DNA from: Nemophila menziesii
Taxonomy: Eukaryota; Streptophyta; Magnoliopsida; Boraginales; Hydrophyllaceae
Length of the DNA stretch: 64,000 nt
NCBI GenBank assembly: GCA_029959085.1
Contig: JARWIR010000035.1
Location: 3,950,501-4,014,500, forward strand
Direction of reading: 5' to 3'
Shown here piece by piece: positions 1-11,529 of this stretch (its first letter is position 1; each line of letters opens with the position of its first letter). The notes under the pieces are model-generated. The model was given only the letters and a program-made list of their open reading frames with translations. It searched no databases and was not told the DNA's origin. The position numbers and the translations under genes were made by a program.

Positions 1-2399
1 AAGCTATGAAGGCAAAAGACTGACGGGGAGTTGGGTTGAAAGACATACGTATTTATAAAAAAGAATTTCTAGCTAAGTTAAGGTACCTAGAGATATCACT
101 TTCATATGGTTTAATGCATTAAAAAAATTCATAATCGGAGCATGCACAAACTTTGTGAAGCTATGTATTGACTATTAATCTAAGTCACAATGGAAAGTAT
201 GTCATGAGGTACACTGAGTATAAATATCAAATTGATCATGGTCATGATGGGAATGTATTTTTTCACAGTTTTGGCTTTGGATCGTTCTTATTCTCAGCGT
301 GATAACATATCTAGTCTTGAACTTACTCATGAATCTTATTATCACAAGTTTCATGTTTTTATCACTAACACCTTGATAGATTTCTGCTCAACACCTTTAT
401 ACTAATGCCAGTCTTAAATGTTTCTTATTGTTGTTTATTTTTTGCTCATTTTTCGTAATATTAAACTCTATGCACTAGTTTTTAATGGGAGATTGGATTT
501 TTAGAGTTGAGATCATTATGTTTGACCTTGTACTTAAATCATTTTAATTTTTGACATTTTTTGTTCCTGAAAAAAGGATTTAGTGTATATTGTAGGGTTG
601 GTGTGGACTTGAAAGTTGTGTAAACTTCAATTAGCAAATATAGAAACTCACTAATCAAAAACGAAAATAAGACTAGTGTAAAGTTAGATCCCTAATGGGA
701 AATTTTATGATAGAATATCCACTACCATATATATTTAAGTCCCTCTTACTAATCATGTTAAGAATTTAAATAAATCCACTTTTGAAGATAACAATCTTGT
801 CATAAAGGAATTTAAGAGTAGGAATCCATGAATAGCAAGGTTTTTTGGATTGCGTCCTCGGAAGTATTTTCAGTCTGTTGCGTATAAATTAGAATTACTA
901 ATAAAAGAATCACCACATATGCGCATCTTGAAAAAAAAAATTTAATATGCTTTTAGATCCCTTAAAGAAACTTTTAGGTGAGGTACCATGAGTGTGTTTC
1001 TGAAAAAACTCTTAAAGTGCATATATACCCCTTAAAAATACTTCAAATATTTTTTGCCACATTTTTTTGTGCTTTTTTTCACTTTGTTTAAAAGAAAAAT
1101 TATTCCTTTACAGATTCTTAGTGTGAAAACGATAAATTTTAATTTCAAAATACAAACTATGCGCGTATATAGTCCCTTTTTTATCTGCAAATCAAAATTT
1201 TATTATAATGGATCAACATCCCTTTTTCGTTACAACTTTCTCAGGCCTTAAGATTTGCTAACTCTGCATCTTTTTATTGGCCAACCTACAAGATAGACGC
1301 TACTAAATACGACGTGTTAACGTCAATCCACTCAACAAGATGTGATGAGTGGTATATGTTTTTTTCTCTAGCCGGAATCGATATCCCGAACAATGACAGC
1401 TAACATACATTTTACACGGAGATATTTCTGAATCTTATAAATATTTTCCTAAAAGTATTAAAGGAAGAATTTAATGAAATTTATGGTTTTTTAAATTTTA
1501 CCAATTTCGACTACTAATGAACTATATAATAGTGATGCCAATACATTAGTGAACACCGCTTATACAACTCACTCACTCTTCTCTCTCTATCTTTCTCCAC
1601 TCTCTTTCTTTATCTCTCCACTCCCTCTCGCTCCAATTTCAACACTTAACAGATCATCCTGCGAACCTTAACCTAAAATTTAACATGTAACAATCAAAAA
1701 TAAATAACTTAGTTAAATTGTTAAGTCACTCTTGGTTAAATATTATTGTAAAATGTGAGTTATTAAGTATAACTGAGTTTTTTTAAAGCCTAGATGAAGC
1801 ATAAATATAAAATTAACTATACATGTACCTGAAGAAAGGTTGTGTTAATGAAGATGAAGGAGAATGGTACACGAAATTCCAGTGGAGTTGCTCCAAGAGG
1901 AAAAAGAAAAAAACTTTTTTGAGTTGAAAAAGATTGGAAGATTTTCATAGTTTTTTGAGAATACTAAAAGACTATCACAATAGATGTCTAGATCCAACTT
2001 GCTAGCTAAGGTTGTCATAATTTTTCTGTTCTAGCTTATCACCAAAGGACCCAAATAATTTTAATTTGAAAATCCTGTAATATAATTTTAATTTTAAAAA
2101 TAAATTAAACACCAAATAAATAGATATTTTTTGAGATAAAAACAAACTAAAAAAATTACAATCTTGTTATTAATTTTTTTGTTAAAAATTTATTATTAAG
2201 AATATTAATATAGGAACTCATTAATTGTATCAAAAATAAATAAATCATAATAACATGGCCCACATATAATCTAACGGGTGGGAAATCAAGACTTTCAGAT
2301 TGTTGATCTAAATTATACAATCTTGACCATTAATTAAATTAGATCTAATGGCTAGAAATAATTAAATTTTGATCCAAAGACTAAAAAATGTAGAGGAAA
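1..2399. other. AT-rich anonymous DNA, no gene seen
   Basis: I found no coding region, RNA gene or recognisable element in this left edge. All open frames are short and have no family resemblance. A CT-rich stretch at about 1560-1640 is low-complexity sequence. A TA microsatellite at about 2409-2438 marks the border with the relic LTR to the right. The sequence could be old, unrecognisable transposon debris. Confidence 0.6.
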
Positions 2400-2404
2400 A
2401 TAGG

Positions 2405-2441
<37 letters not shown>

Positions 2442-4085
2442 TCATCATATTACTAAAAAATCATATTAGTTTAATTGACATTCTATCAATTGTAAAAAAT
2501 GAAAATAATAATTTATTGAGCTAAATTAATTTACCATGGCTCATTCAATGTTATTTTTCAATTTCGTTAAAGTTTAAAACAGTAATGATCTAACAAACTA
2601 AATAATAAAATTAAAACACTTTTCTTTTTTTAAAAATTGTTAGTCTAATTGTTAGTAAAAAATATGAGTCCTTACTCAGTTAAATTTACTATTACTATGA
2701 AAAATGATTGTGTTAAACCAAATAACATGTATGGACAACTAGCTAAAAAATAAAATATGTATGAATAATTAAATCTTAATCCACTTTTAATTTTTAAGAT
2801 GATCAATTAACCATCATCATAGCCACACATGTCTCAGTATTTTTTGTTATTGATGGCTTTTAACATTCTACAAGTCTATTAATAAAAAATTTGCATAATT
2901 GTTAATTTGTATCCAAGTAAAAAATAAAATAAATAAATAATATCATCAATTTGGGGAAAAGGGGAAACAAATTAGAAATAGTTTTAAATATACAATCTTT
3001 TTTACTCATCATAGATTCATTGTAAATACTGTATAACATATTTCTAATTTTGATATTTATGTTAATATGTTTACCTGTTTCAATACTTTAAAATCGTAGT
3101 TGTAAAAGATGTAATGACATGATCATTTTGCTGCACATAAAAATATATAAGTCAATATATATATATATTCATAACATTGGACAATACAAATCTAACTTTT
3201 ATAAAATATTATTAAAAAATTTAAATTTTAATTCCTAATGTATAAATACAAAATGAATTACACCAGTCAACATACTTTTTTTTCAATATTTTTTATTGTA
3301 ATTGTAAAAAAAATTAAATGAATACATTGTATTAAACATGAAAAAATTGACAAAGGAATTTAGCTTTTGCCAAATGAAGTCGATTTTTTAGCATTATTTT
3401 TTTTTTGTTTTTTATATTTCTATTCTTCTATATCTATCTTGGATGAAAAAAGACAATAACAAAAATAAAAAATATTGAAGTAACAGTTTATTTAGAAGTT
3501 GGGGTGAGACTTTTTCTATAGCGACAAGGGAAGAAATGATAGAGTTATGGTGTAGAGAATACGGGCGTTTAAAAAAGAAGGGTTTGTATATAGTGGAGGG
3601 CCTGATTATGGGCTTGTTTTGCTTTGTCTTTTGGACCCTACTCTCTCATGTATTGACCATCTATATCTCTAATCTTGGGCCTAATCAAAGTAAACGAATA
3701 AAGACCTATAATACAATGGACTAAACGTTTGAAACATAGCTCTTAACATTTCAACATAAAAAAAATAAAACTCAAACTCAGATAAATAGAAACATCATGG
3801 GATGAGATAATTTACCTTGTTAACTAAAATAACGATTGAATTTGGGAATTCTATAGTACCTATAATGAGGAAAAGAAAAAAATTTAAAGACAAAATCTTG
3901 TAATCTCAACTATTGATAGTCCATCGGTTGGATTTGATCTCTCGACTAGTACGTGTACATGGTCTACACTAGAAACAATCACATTGATTCTACAAATAAT
4001 AATATTGAATACGTTTTTAAAAAAAAATTGAATAAGCAAAAAAAAAGAAATCAAAGTCATAATGTATCCAAATAAGTTAAATACA
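2400..4085 (-). repeat. Relic gypsy LTR, minus-strand copy
   Basis: Read on the minus strand, 4085 to about 3130 matches the plus-strand segments at about 20995-22080 and 41460-42460. Shared landmarks are the text around 'catcatgggatgag' and 'cataactctatcatttcttc'. The same sequence recurs on the minus strand at 57665-56195 and 50125-49762. There it is split by gypsy-III, so this copy represents the unoccupied site. The right border at 4085/4086 joins directly to the integrase tail of gypsy-I, with no LTR between. No protein is encoded. Confidence 0.8.
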
Positions 4086-5330
4086 TAAATCGATGACCGT
4101 TCACCATGAAAGTGCGTTTCCCGAGTGGATGTTTTATCTCTATCGCCCCATGTGGTGTAACTTTGGTCACAACATAAGGACCAGACCACTTCGATCTTAA
4201 TTTACCCGGATAATTGCTGAACTTTGAGTTATACTTCAATACTTTTTGTCATACTACAAAGTTCTATTCACGAATACGATTATCATGCCACCTCTTACTG
4301 TTTTCTTTGTAAAGGTTAGCATTTTCATAAGCATGTAATCAGAATTCATCAAGCTCAATTCATCATTCGATTCTGACCAGCTAAAGTAGAATCTAAGTTT
4401 GACTGCGCAATAGCCCAATATGCACCCATTTCAAGCTCAAAAGGTAAGTGACAAGGCATACCATAAACCATTCGATATGGGGATGCACCAACTGGAGTTT
4501 TGAACGCTAAGACCATAATGCATCGTCTAACTTTATTGACCAATCTTTTCTTGTAGGACCAACAGTCTTCTCTAAAATAGATTTTACCTCACGATTCGAG
4601 ACTTCGGCTTGACCATTTGCTTGTGGATGATAAGCGGTAGATACACGATTTCTCACTCCATACTTCTATAAGACTGTTTTCAAATATTTATTCACAAAAT
4701 GAGAACCTCCATCGCTAATAATTACTCTCCGTGTACCATGTCTAGTGAAGATGTGTGATTTCAGAAACTTTATCACTACTCAAGAATCATTAGTTGGTAG
4801 AGCAATGGCCTCTACCCACTTAAACACGTAATCAACAACTAATAAGATGTAAAGGTTACCATTAGAAGGAACAAACGAACCCATAAAATCTATCCCCATA
4901 CATCAAATATCTCTACTTCAAGAACATTATTACGTGGCATGTCATCTCTCTTGGATATATTTCCCGTAAATGGACACCATTCACATCTCTTAACATATTC
5001 ATGACAATCTTTCATTATTGAAGACTAGTAAAAACCTGATTGTAATACCTTAGCAGCAGTTCGATATCCCTTGAAATGTCCTCCATAAGGTGAGTCATGA
5101 CATCCATCTATAATCACTTCAGTTTCTTCCTTTGGTATACATTTTCTAACTATTGGATCGACACATACTTTGTAGAGGAAAGGATCCTCCCAAAAGAATT
5201 TTCTAGCACGGTGAGCTAATCTTTTTCTCTCTTAATAAGTGGAACCTTCAGGAAATGAACCACTTACGATTAAATCTGCAATATCAGCATAACAAGGAGT
5301 ATTTTCTCGAACTACTTCAGGTCCACCATT
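4086..5330 (-). pseudogene. Integrase of gypsy-I, broken and C-terminally truncated
   Basis: The catalytic core is readable on the minus strand despite stops. The first Asp lies in [10 protein letters not shown] near 4890, the second in SDGGSHFVNK near 4710, and the Glu in [11 protein letters not shown] near 4600, giving a DDE triad. 4543-4355 holds the core end (PYRMVYGMPCHLPFELE). 4239-4086 holds the C-terminal part (YPGKLRSKWSGPYVVTKV). After NGHR the sequence runs into relic LTR, so the last residues of that frame are not integrase. Integrase would insert the cDNA; this copy cannot. Confidence 0.88.
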
Positions 5331-5564
5331 TTAGTCTGACCCTTCAAGATGAGATAGATAATCTGCAACTTGATTTTCACAACCCTTTCTATCATTAATC
5401 TCTAAATCGAATTCTTGGAGTAATAAAGCCCATCTTATCAACCGTGGTTTAGCATCTTTCTTCTCCATAAGATATCTAATCGCAGAATGATCTGTATACA
5501 CAACAACTTTCGCTCCAAGAAGATAGGAACGAAACTTATCGAATGAATAAACAACAACTAGCAA
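5331..5564 (-). pseudogene. RNase H domain fragment of gypsy-I
   Basis: A 77-codon open stretch containing [20 protein letters not shown] and [12 protein letters not shown]. These are the characteristic RNase H core and the start of the RNase H-integrase linker ([11 protein letters not shown]). It is the direct continuation of the RT region, separated only by the frameshift near 5640. RNase H removes the RNA strand of the RNA/DNA hybrid. It ends in a stop before the integrase. Confidence 0.88.
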
Positions 5565-7179
5565 CTATTTCTCTGTAACTGTATAATTAATTTGAGCACC
5601 ATTGAAAGTTTTGCTTGCATAATATATCGAATGAAATATCTTTTTTTTGGCCTAAAACAGCTCCCATAGCTAAATCACTAGCATCACACATAACTTCAAA
5701 TGGCATACTCCAATCCGGTGGTAATACAATAGGAGCGGTAAAGAGTTTTTCTTTGATTGCTTTGAAGGCCACCATGCAAGCTTCATCGAAAAGGAATTTT
5801 GTGTCCTTCTCAAGTAAGTTACATAGTGGTTTAGCAATCTTAGAAAAGTCTTTAATGAACCTCCTATAAAAGCCAACATGGCCAAGAAAACTTCTCACCC
5901 CTTTAACAGAAATAGGAGGTGGAAGTGTTTTTATTACCTCTATCTTTGCGCAATCAACCTCTAAACCAGCACTCGAAACTTTGTGACCCAATACTATACC
6001 TTCCCGAATCATAAAATGACACTTCTCCCAATTTAAAACTAAATCAGTTTCCTTGCAACTAATCAAAACTTTCTCCAAATTCTATAAGCACTTATCAAAG
6101 TCATCACCAAATACAAAGAAATCATCCATAAATACCTCAAGGAAGTTATTGATCATATCCTAGAAGATTTCCATCATACATCTTTGAAACGTATCGGGTG
6201 TGTTACATAACCCAAATGGCATTCTGCGATATGCAAAAGTACCAAAGGGACATGTAAAAGTTGTCTTGTGTTGATCTTCTGGCTCTACGTAAATTTGATT
6301 ATATCCGGAATATCCATCTAAAAAGCAGTATTACTCTCTACCAGCTAACTTGTCTAACATTTGATCTATGAAGGGAAGAGGGAAATGATCTTTTCTGGTG
6401 GTCTTGTTCAGTTTGCGGTAATCCATACATACTCTCCAACCAACAGCAGTTCTTGAAGGAATAACTTCATTTTGATCATTAAGAACTATAGTGATTCCTC
6501 ATTTCTTCGGCACACACTAAATAGGGCTCCCCCATTCACTACTCGAAATGGGATAGATAATCCCTGCGTCTAACAGCTCAATCACCTCTTTCTTTACAAC
6601 TTACTTCGTGGCTGGCATTAATCTTCTTTGATATTCAACTGAGCGTGCGTTATTATCTTCAAGAATGATTTTGTGTTAACAATAGGAGGGGTCAATGCCT
6701 TTGATATCATAAATAGTCCACCCTATCGCCTCTTTGTTTGCTCTCAACACACGCAACAATTTATCTTCTTGAGTACCTGTTAAATTTGCTGAAACAATAA
6801 CAGGTAGAGTTTCATTAGTACCTAAATACGCATACCTCAAGTGTAATGGCAAGGGCTTTTCTTCCAACTGCGGAGGAGATTCGATTGAAGGTTTCTTTTT
6901 GGTTACAATCTCCTCCGGTTCTCTCACAGGTTCATAGGCAAGACGCCTATATTTTGGATTCTCAGAGTTAAGAGATGCCACTGTTTCGGTAATCTCTTCC
7001 ACCAATTCAGGTAGATCAAGTGTCAAGGCTGCCTGCAAAACATCATCATAAGTAAATTCATTATATACCTCTTGCGTGGCATGCTCAATTACATCCATTC
7101 GGAAACAATCCTCTTGAGAATCTGGAATCTTCATAGCTCGGAACACGTTGAACTTCACTTCGTCGTCTTGGACTCGCAA
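5565..7179 (-). pseudogene. Reverse transcriptase region of gypsy-I, disrupted
   Basis: Two open stretches are linked by broken sequence. 7179-6676 (167 codons) is the acidic linker and start of the RT domain, ending around the motif GWTIYDIKGIDPSYC. 6670-6080 holds the finger and palm regions with several stops; the polymerase motif reads VFMDDF near 6125-6105, the FMDD form common in Athila-type elements. 6078-5587 is the RT thumb (LGHKVS, GVRSFLGHVGFYRRFI) running into the RNase H-proximal segment, where a frameshift near 5640 breaks the frame. RT would copy the element RNA into cDNA in the virus-like particle. Confidence 0.9.
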
Positions 7180-7181
7180 CG

Positions 7182-8111
7182 TTAATTCTCCGTTTTTTGC
7201 ATCAATAAAGTACGCCCGGTGGCTAGGAATGGTCTTCCCAAAATAATGGGGACATTCCTATCCGCGTCGTATTCAAGAATAACAAAACAAACTGGAAATA
7301 CTAATGTACCTGCCTTGACGAGGACATCTTCTATTCGCGCCTCAGGATGTGCAAGGGATCGATCCGCCATTTGCAAGACCATAGAAGTGGGTCTTGCTAC
7401 TCCGATTTCCAATTTCTCAAAGATTGATTTGGGCATAAGATTAATGCTCGCACCCAAATAACATAGTGCCTTACCTTTCCATTCTTCTCCAATCGAAATA
7501 GGGATTGTGAAACTCCCCGGATCAAATAACTTCGGAGGTAGCTTACTTTGACAAATAACACTACATTCTTCAAGTAAACCAATCATTTCATTATCGCAAC
7601 ACGGCCTTTTGTTGGTGAGAGTTTTTTTCAAAAACTTCGTGTATTTTGGTATATCTCTGATAGCTTCTAATAATGAAATATTAATGCTCAGACCTCTCAC
7701 TATATTAAAGAACTTTTCATACTCGGCTATATCACCTTTCTTTTGAACTCTAGAGGGAAATGGTGGAGGAGGACGTCTTACAACATCATCTTTCTTTTTC
7801 GGAATTTCAACAGGCTTCTCCACTTCCTCTACTTCATCATCTTTATTCTTATCCACCACTTCCTTTTCTTTTTTAGTAACATCTTTCTCTTTCATAACAA
7901 GAAAAATAGGTGGAGGAAGATTCTTACCATTTCTGAGAGTCATAGCATTGCAATCTTCTTTTTGTATAGGATTTTCTGTGTCAGTAGGGACTTGCCCTTG
8001 TGGACGCTGATTCAGTTGTTTTGACATTTGCGAAACTTCATTCTCTATCATCTGAATGTGAGCTTCAGAAGCTTGTTGCCTTTTGATTGATTGTGCATGA
8101 AGTTCAATCAA
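7182..8111 (-). pseudogene. gag tail and aspartic protease of gypsy-I
   Basis: A 309-codon open frame. Roughly its first 100 residues are the charged gag tail (TLRNGKNLPPP, then acidic/lysine-rich). The rest is the retropepsin-like region, with CYLGASINLMP, DVLVKAG and VPIILGRPFLATGR. In related elements the catalytic motif is C-D-L-G-A-S; here the Asp codon reads tat (Tyr), so the protease should be dead even though the frame is open. It is followed at once by the protease-RT linker in a different frame. The family identification is firm; the effect of the substitution is inferred. Confidence 0.85.
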
Positions 8112-9530
8112 TTTTTCTACGGTTTTCTGAAGGTTATTTGTACCTTCTTGTGGTTGAGCAGGTAAGGCTTTCTGTTTTATAGTGTCATTATAATTGTCTT
8201 GAGGAGGTTGTCTCTAAACATAATTTCCTTGATTTTGTCTACCTTGATTCTGATGTCTTGGATTAGAGTTGTTACCTTGGGGACGCGGCTGATATGCGTA
8301 AGTCGGATTTGCTGCCCCATCAGGATTTGAATACTGAAACCCAGGATGGTTTCTGTTAGGTTGATATCCTAGACAATTCGATTTGAAATTTCATCTGTTG
8401 GAAACAAACATCACGGAATCTTCATTATTCTTACAATTCTCCCATCCATGATCATTCACACCACAATACGAACATCCATAAACTTCTTGTGTAGCATTCA
8501 CTTCAACCCTTTTATTCGAAAAACCTTCTTTCACGGCTAACGTAAGTTGCTTCAATTGTTGTTTCAATGTGGTTTGTATTTTGTTTTATAATGAGGTGAA
8601 CTTTTCTTCAATATTGACGTTATTAACTCCCCCTTTAACAGATGTTCTTACAGTATTTCAACCCACTTCATTAGTTACCATTCTATCCAAAATAATCCTT
8701 GCGTGAATGGGTAAAACCTGTAAAAACGCACCACCACATAATAAATCTAAATCTTTCCTTGATTTCCCATCAAGACCGTTATAAAAAAATTTCAATTGTT
8801 GATGTTCTGAAAGGTCATGATTAGGGACTCTTCGTAAGCTATTCTGGAATCTCGACCAACTTCTACCCAAAGCTTCATCATATTCTTGTCGGAAATGTGT
8901 TAACTCGCGTTGAGCATCTAATCTCATGTTGGATGGACGATATCTGTCGAAAAACGCAGCTTGTAACAGTTCCCAATTCGTAATCTTTCCAGGCTCTTGT
9001 GAATCATGCCAATCACTCGCTCCATCTATAACGAAAAATCTGAATGAAGCAAATTACATTTTCTCTTTTGTTACTCCTTAAATGATGTACGAATCGCAGA
9101 TTCGCATAAATTTTTATACTGCGCGAATAGGATCTTCTCCGGGCTTACCAGGAAAATTACCGAAATTTTGAAATTTAGCTAACATACCCGAATGTGGACG
9201 GAATCTCGGAACATCAATATTGGCTGGGCCAATCCCAAGAGGAGGAGCAAGGAATAGTTCTTGTGCTGGACCAGTAAGGAACCATGTATCAGCTACTTGG
9301 ACTTGAACTGGAGGATTAGGAGGAATAAGAGGTGGGACAAGGCCGTTCTGGCCATTCTGACAATTGTTCTCAACCGGAAGGTCATCCATCTCTCTAGCTA
9401 ATCTCTCATTTAACTCTTGTGATTCTTGTTCTCTTCTTTTCTTGTTAGCAAGTCTGACTAATGATTTAAGATTTTCAAGGATCTGAGGTAATGTCTCAAG
9501 ATCCTTAAAGAGTATCCTTCGCGTACACCA
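8112..9530 (-). pseudogene. gag: gag of gypsy-I, disrupted
   Basis: This is the capsid/nucleocapsid precursor of the retrotransposon. An open frame runs from about 9530 through the ATG at 9389 to a stop near 9114, and includes the PRFRPHSGMLAKFQNFG region typical of plant gypsy gag N-termini. Frame breaks follow. The central gag domain is recognisable at 8927-8658, around HFRQEYDEALGRSWSRFQ and FYNGLDGKSRKDLD. A zinc-knuckle-like CSYCGVNDHGWENC lies near 8480-8440, followed by an N/Q-rich tail. At least three in-frame stops interrupt it, so it is a pseudogene. Confidence 0.8.
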
Positions 9531-9630
9531 AACCTAAAAACCTAAAAAAGATGAACAAACAAAGCGTAAAACTTAAAAATAAAAATGCAACTAACACTAA
9601 AGGATAAACACCGGGGTCACACGCTACCGT

Positions 9631-9648
9631 TCCCAGCAGCGGCGCCCA
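9631..9648 (-). promoter_or_regulatory. Primer binding site of gypsy-I
   Basis: On the minus strand this reads TGGGCGCCGCTGCTGGGA, five bases after the LTR end. It is a variant of the TGGCGCCGCTGCCGGGGA sites of gypsy-II and gypsy-III. Athila-type elements use a site of this kind, thought to pair with the 3' end of tRNA-Asp. Minus-strand cDNA synthesis would start here. Confidence 0.75.
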
Positions 9649-9652
9649 AACG

Positions 9653-11235
9653 TGGTGGTCCTTTGTCTATTCTAAAAATAAATGCAATAAGAATAAGAGA
9701 ACCACAAACGCAAGTGTATGGTTGTCCCAAGTAATATATATGATAAAACAGATTCGTTTTCAGGGACATAATGGTTGACTCTAATGTTTATCGAATAGTA
9801 GTTAATTGCACGTAAAAACAAATAAATGATTTGAAGATTGTTGTTTTGGTTTTCTAATACTAAGGCAATAAATTAAAATACTAAATTTATGCAAAGATTA
9901 AACTAGACGCAAGAAAATAAAGTGTTTACGCAAGGTAGGAAAGACGATACTTGAGAGACGCAAGGGTTTCACCTCATTATCATTCATTTCATGTCATGAT
10001 TAAGGTACAAATTGGTAAATATGTATTGGTTGGGATTCAGAATTCTCCTTACCCCTGTCAGGGTGGACTAAGGAGCTACTCTCAAGTTCTATAAACCCCG
10101 TCAGGGTGATTATAGTCCACTCTCGAGTGATTAAGTCTATTCTACCCAATTGGCCATAGGATTAATTAAGCTCGTCAGAGTCTCTAATTTCTATCCTACA
10201 TTCATTAATTAGTTCTTTACCCAGACCCCCGTCAAGGTGATCCATTCGCCACTAAATGGAATAGACTAGATACTAAAGCCTATGATTGGTTAATTACGTC
10301 ATTCATAGTAAAAAAAGGCAAATTAATGAAAAATACAGTTTACCCAATTTAATTTCAATTATAAAAATCCCAAATCCAAACACATGAAATGAAATCAAAT
10401 TGGGATTAACACGTTATACGTTCTCAAACACTATTTAAGTTTAGCTTGTTATAATTGAAAAGACAAAAATTAAAGAAATAATTGAGTTCATAATGTTTTA
10501 CAGAATAAAATAGAAGAACCTAATTACAGAGTTGAATTGGCTGAGAATTGGAGATATAGACATCTCCAGCTCTTGCTTTTTCTCTTCCTTGCTCTAGCTT
10601 CTCCCTCTGGTGTCTAACTCTTAAGCGTATGAAATATTATGAAAAAGGTGTGTGAAAATAGAAGTCCAAAGCCCTTTATATAAGTTGAAAATCGGACTAG
10701 GGCTTTTTATAGGTATTAAATGAAAATTAGAAAAGCCCAAGTCCACTAATTAAGTCCAAATCCCGTAACTGCTGCACCACCTTCACTAAATCAGCTCTAA
10801 ACGTCTCGTTTCAACTCCGATTGACTTCATTCCAGTTGGTAAAGTTTCGTAACTCAATGGGCAACAATTTCTCTTCACAAGGAAGAGGCTAAATAAACTT
10901 TTAGATGGCTCGGAATCAGCAATCTTTATCAACTATCCAGATTTCCAGCTTCAAATTATTAATTCTTACGAGATATTTCTTCTTGCTTTGACTTCATTAC
11001 AAGATCTTTGACTTTATTCTTTAGTTCCTCTCATAGCTAGTATTCAAAACCTACAACTTTTCACTCAAAACAAACCATATTACGCGCAAAAGTTTAATAA
11101 ATGAAAAATACTATAATTAAAAGAGGAAAATCGATTTATTGCATTTTAATACCAAAAGTCTATCTAAATAGTCGAATAAATACAAAAAATGATGTATCCC
11201 AAGGGCATAAAATTAGAACATTTAGGGAGACATCA
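9653..11235 (-). repeat. 5' LTR of gypsy-I
   Basis: This 1583 bp repeat begins, on the minus strand, TGATGTCTCCCT at 11235 and ends CCACCA at 9653, five bases before the primer site. The start resembles the LTR starts of gypsy-II and gypsy-III. A TATA-like box (ttatataaag, minus strand) lies at 10674-10683. Between 10052 and 10237 it carries four copies of a motif reading C(C/T)TGACGGGG in the sense direction. The partner 3' LTR is absent. Confidence 0.85.
10674..10683 (-). promoter_or_regulatory. TATA-like box in the gypsy-I LTR
   Basis: The minus strand reads ttatataaag, about 560 bp after the LTR start, where a U3 promoter is expected. The assignment rests on motif and position only. Confidence 0.5.
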
Positions 11236-11529
11236 ACATGATGTTTATATTTATCCAAGTTTAAATTTTATGTTTTTGTTGAGATGTTAATTGCTATATT
11301 CGAACTAATAGCTCTTCACATTTCCAATTTTCTTGCTAAACTTTTTGATTATTAATTAAAGCTTTTACATGGTTTTTAACGTTTTACTTTAGTTACAAAA
11401 CTTACACATTGTAATATTTATTGAAATCTTTTACATGCTACAATCGATTACTTAATACATATAAAATTACTGTAAAAATATTTAAAGTTTCATAATTAAA
11501 TAAAAAGAGAATAAACATAGAGAATTAGT

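Larger units (their letters stand above)
4086..11235 (-). mobile_element. Gypsy-I: decayed Athila/Tat-type Ty3/gypsy retrotransposon, 3' truncated
   Basis: In element order on the minus strand it has an LTR (11235-9653), a primer site (9648-9631), gag, protease, reverse transcriptase, RNase H and integrase. The order protease-RT-RNaseH-integrase is that of Ty3/gypsy. The element stops inside the integrase C-terminal region at 4086; no polypurine tract or 3' LTR follows, and the sequence passes straight into relic LTR. Many in-frame stops and frameshifts show that it cannot work on its own. It is older than gypsy-II and gypsy-III. Confidence 0.9.
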
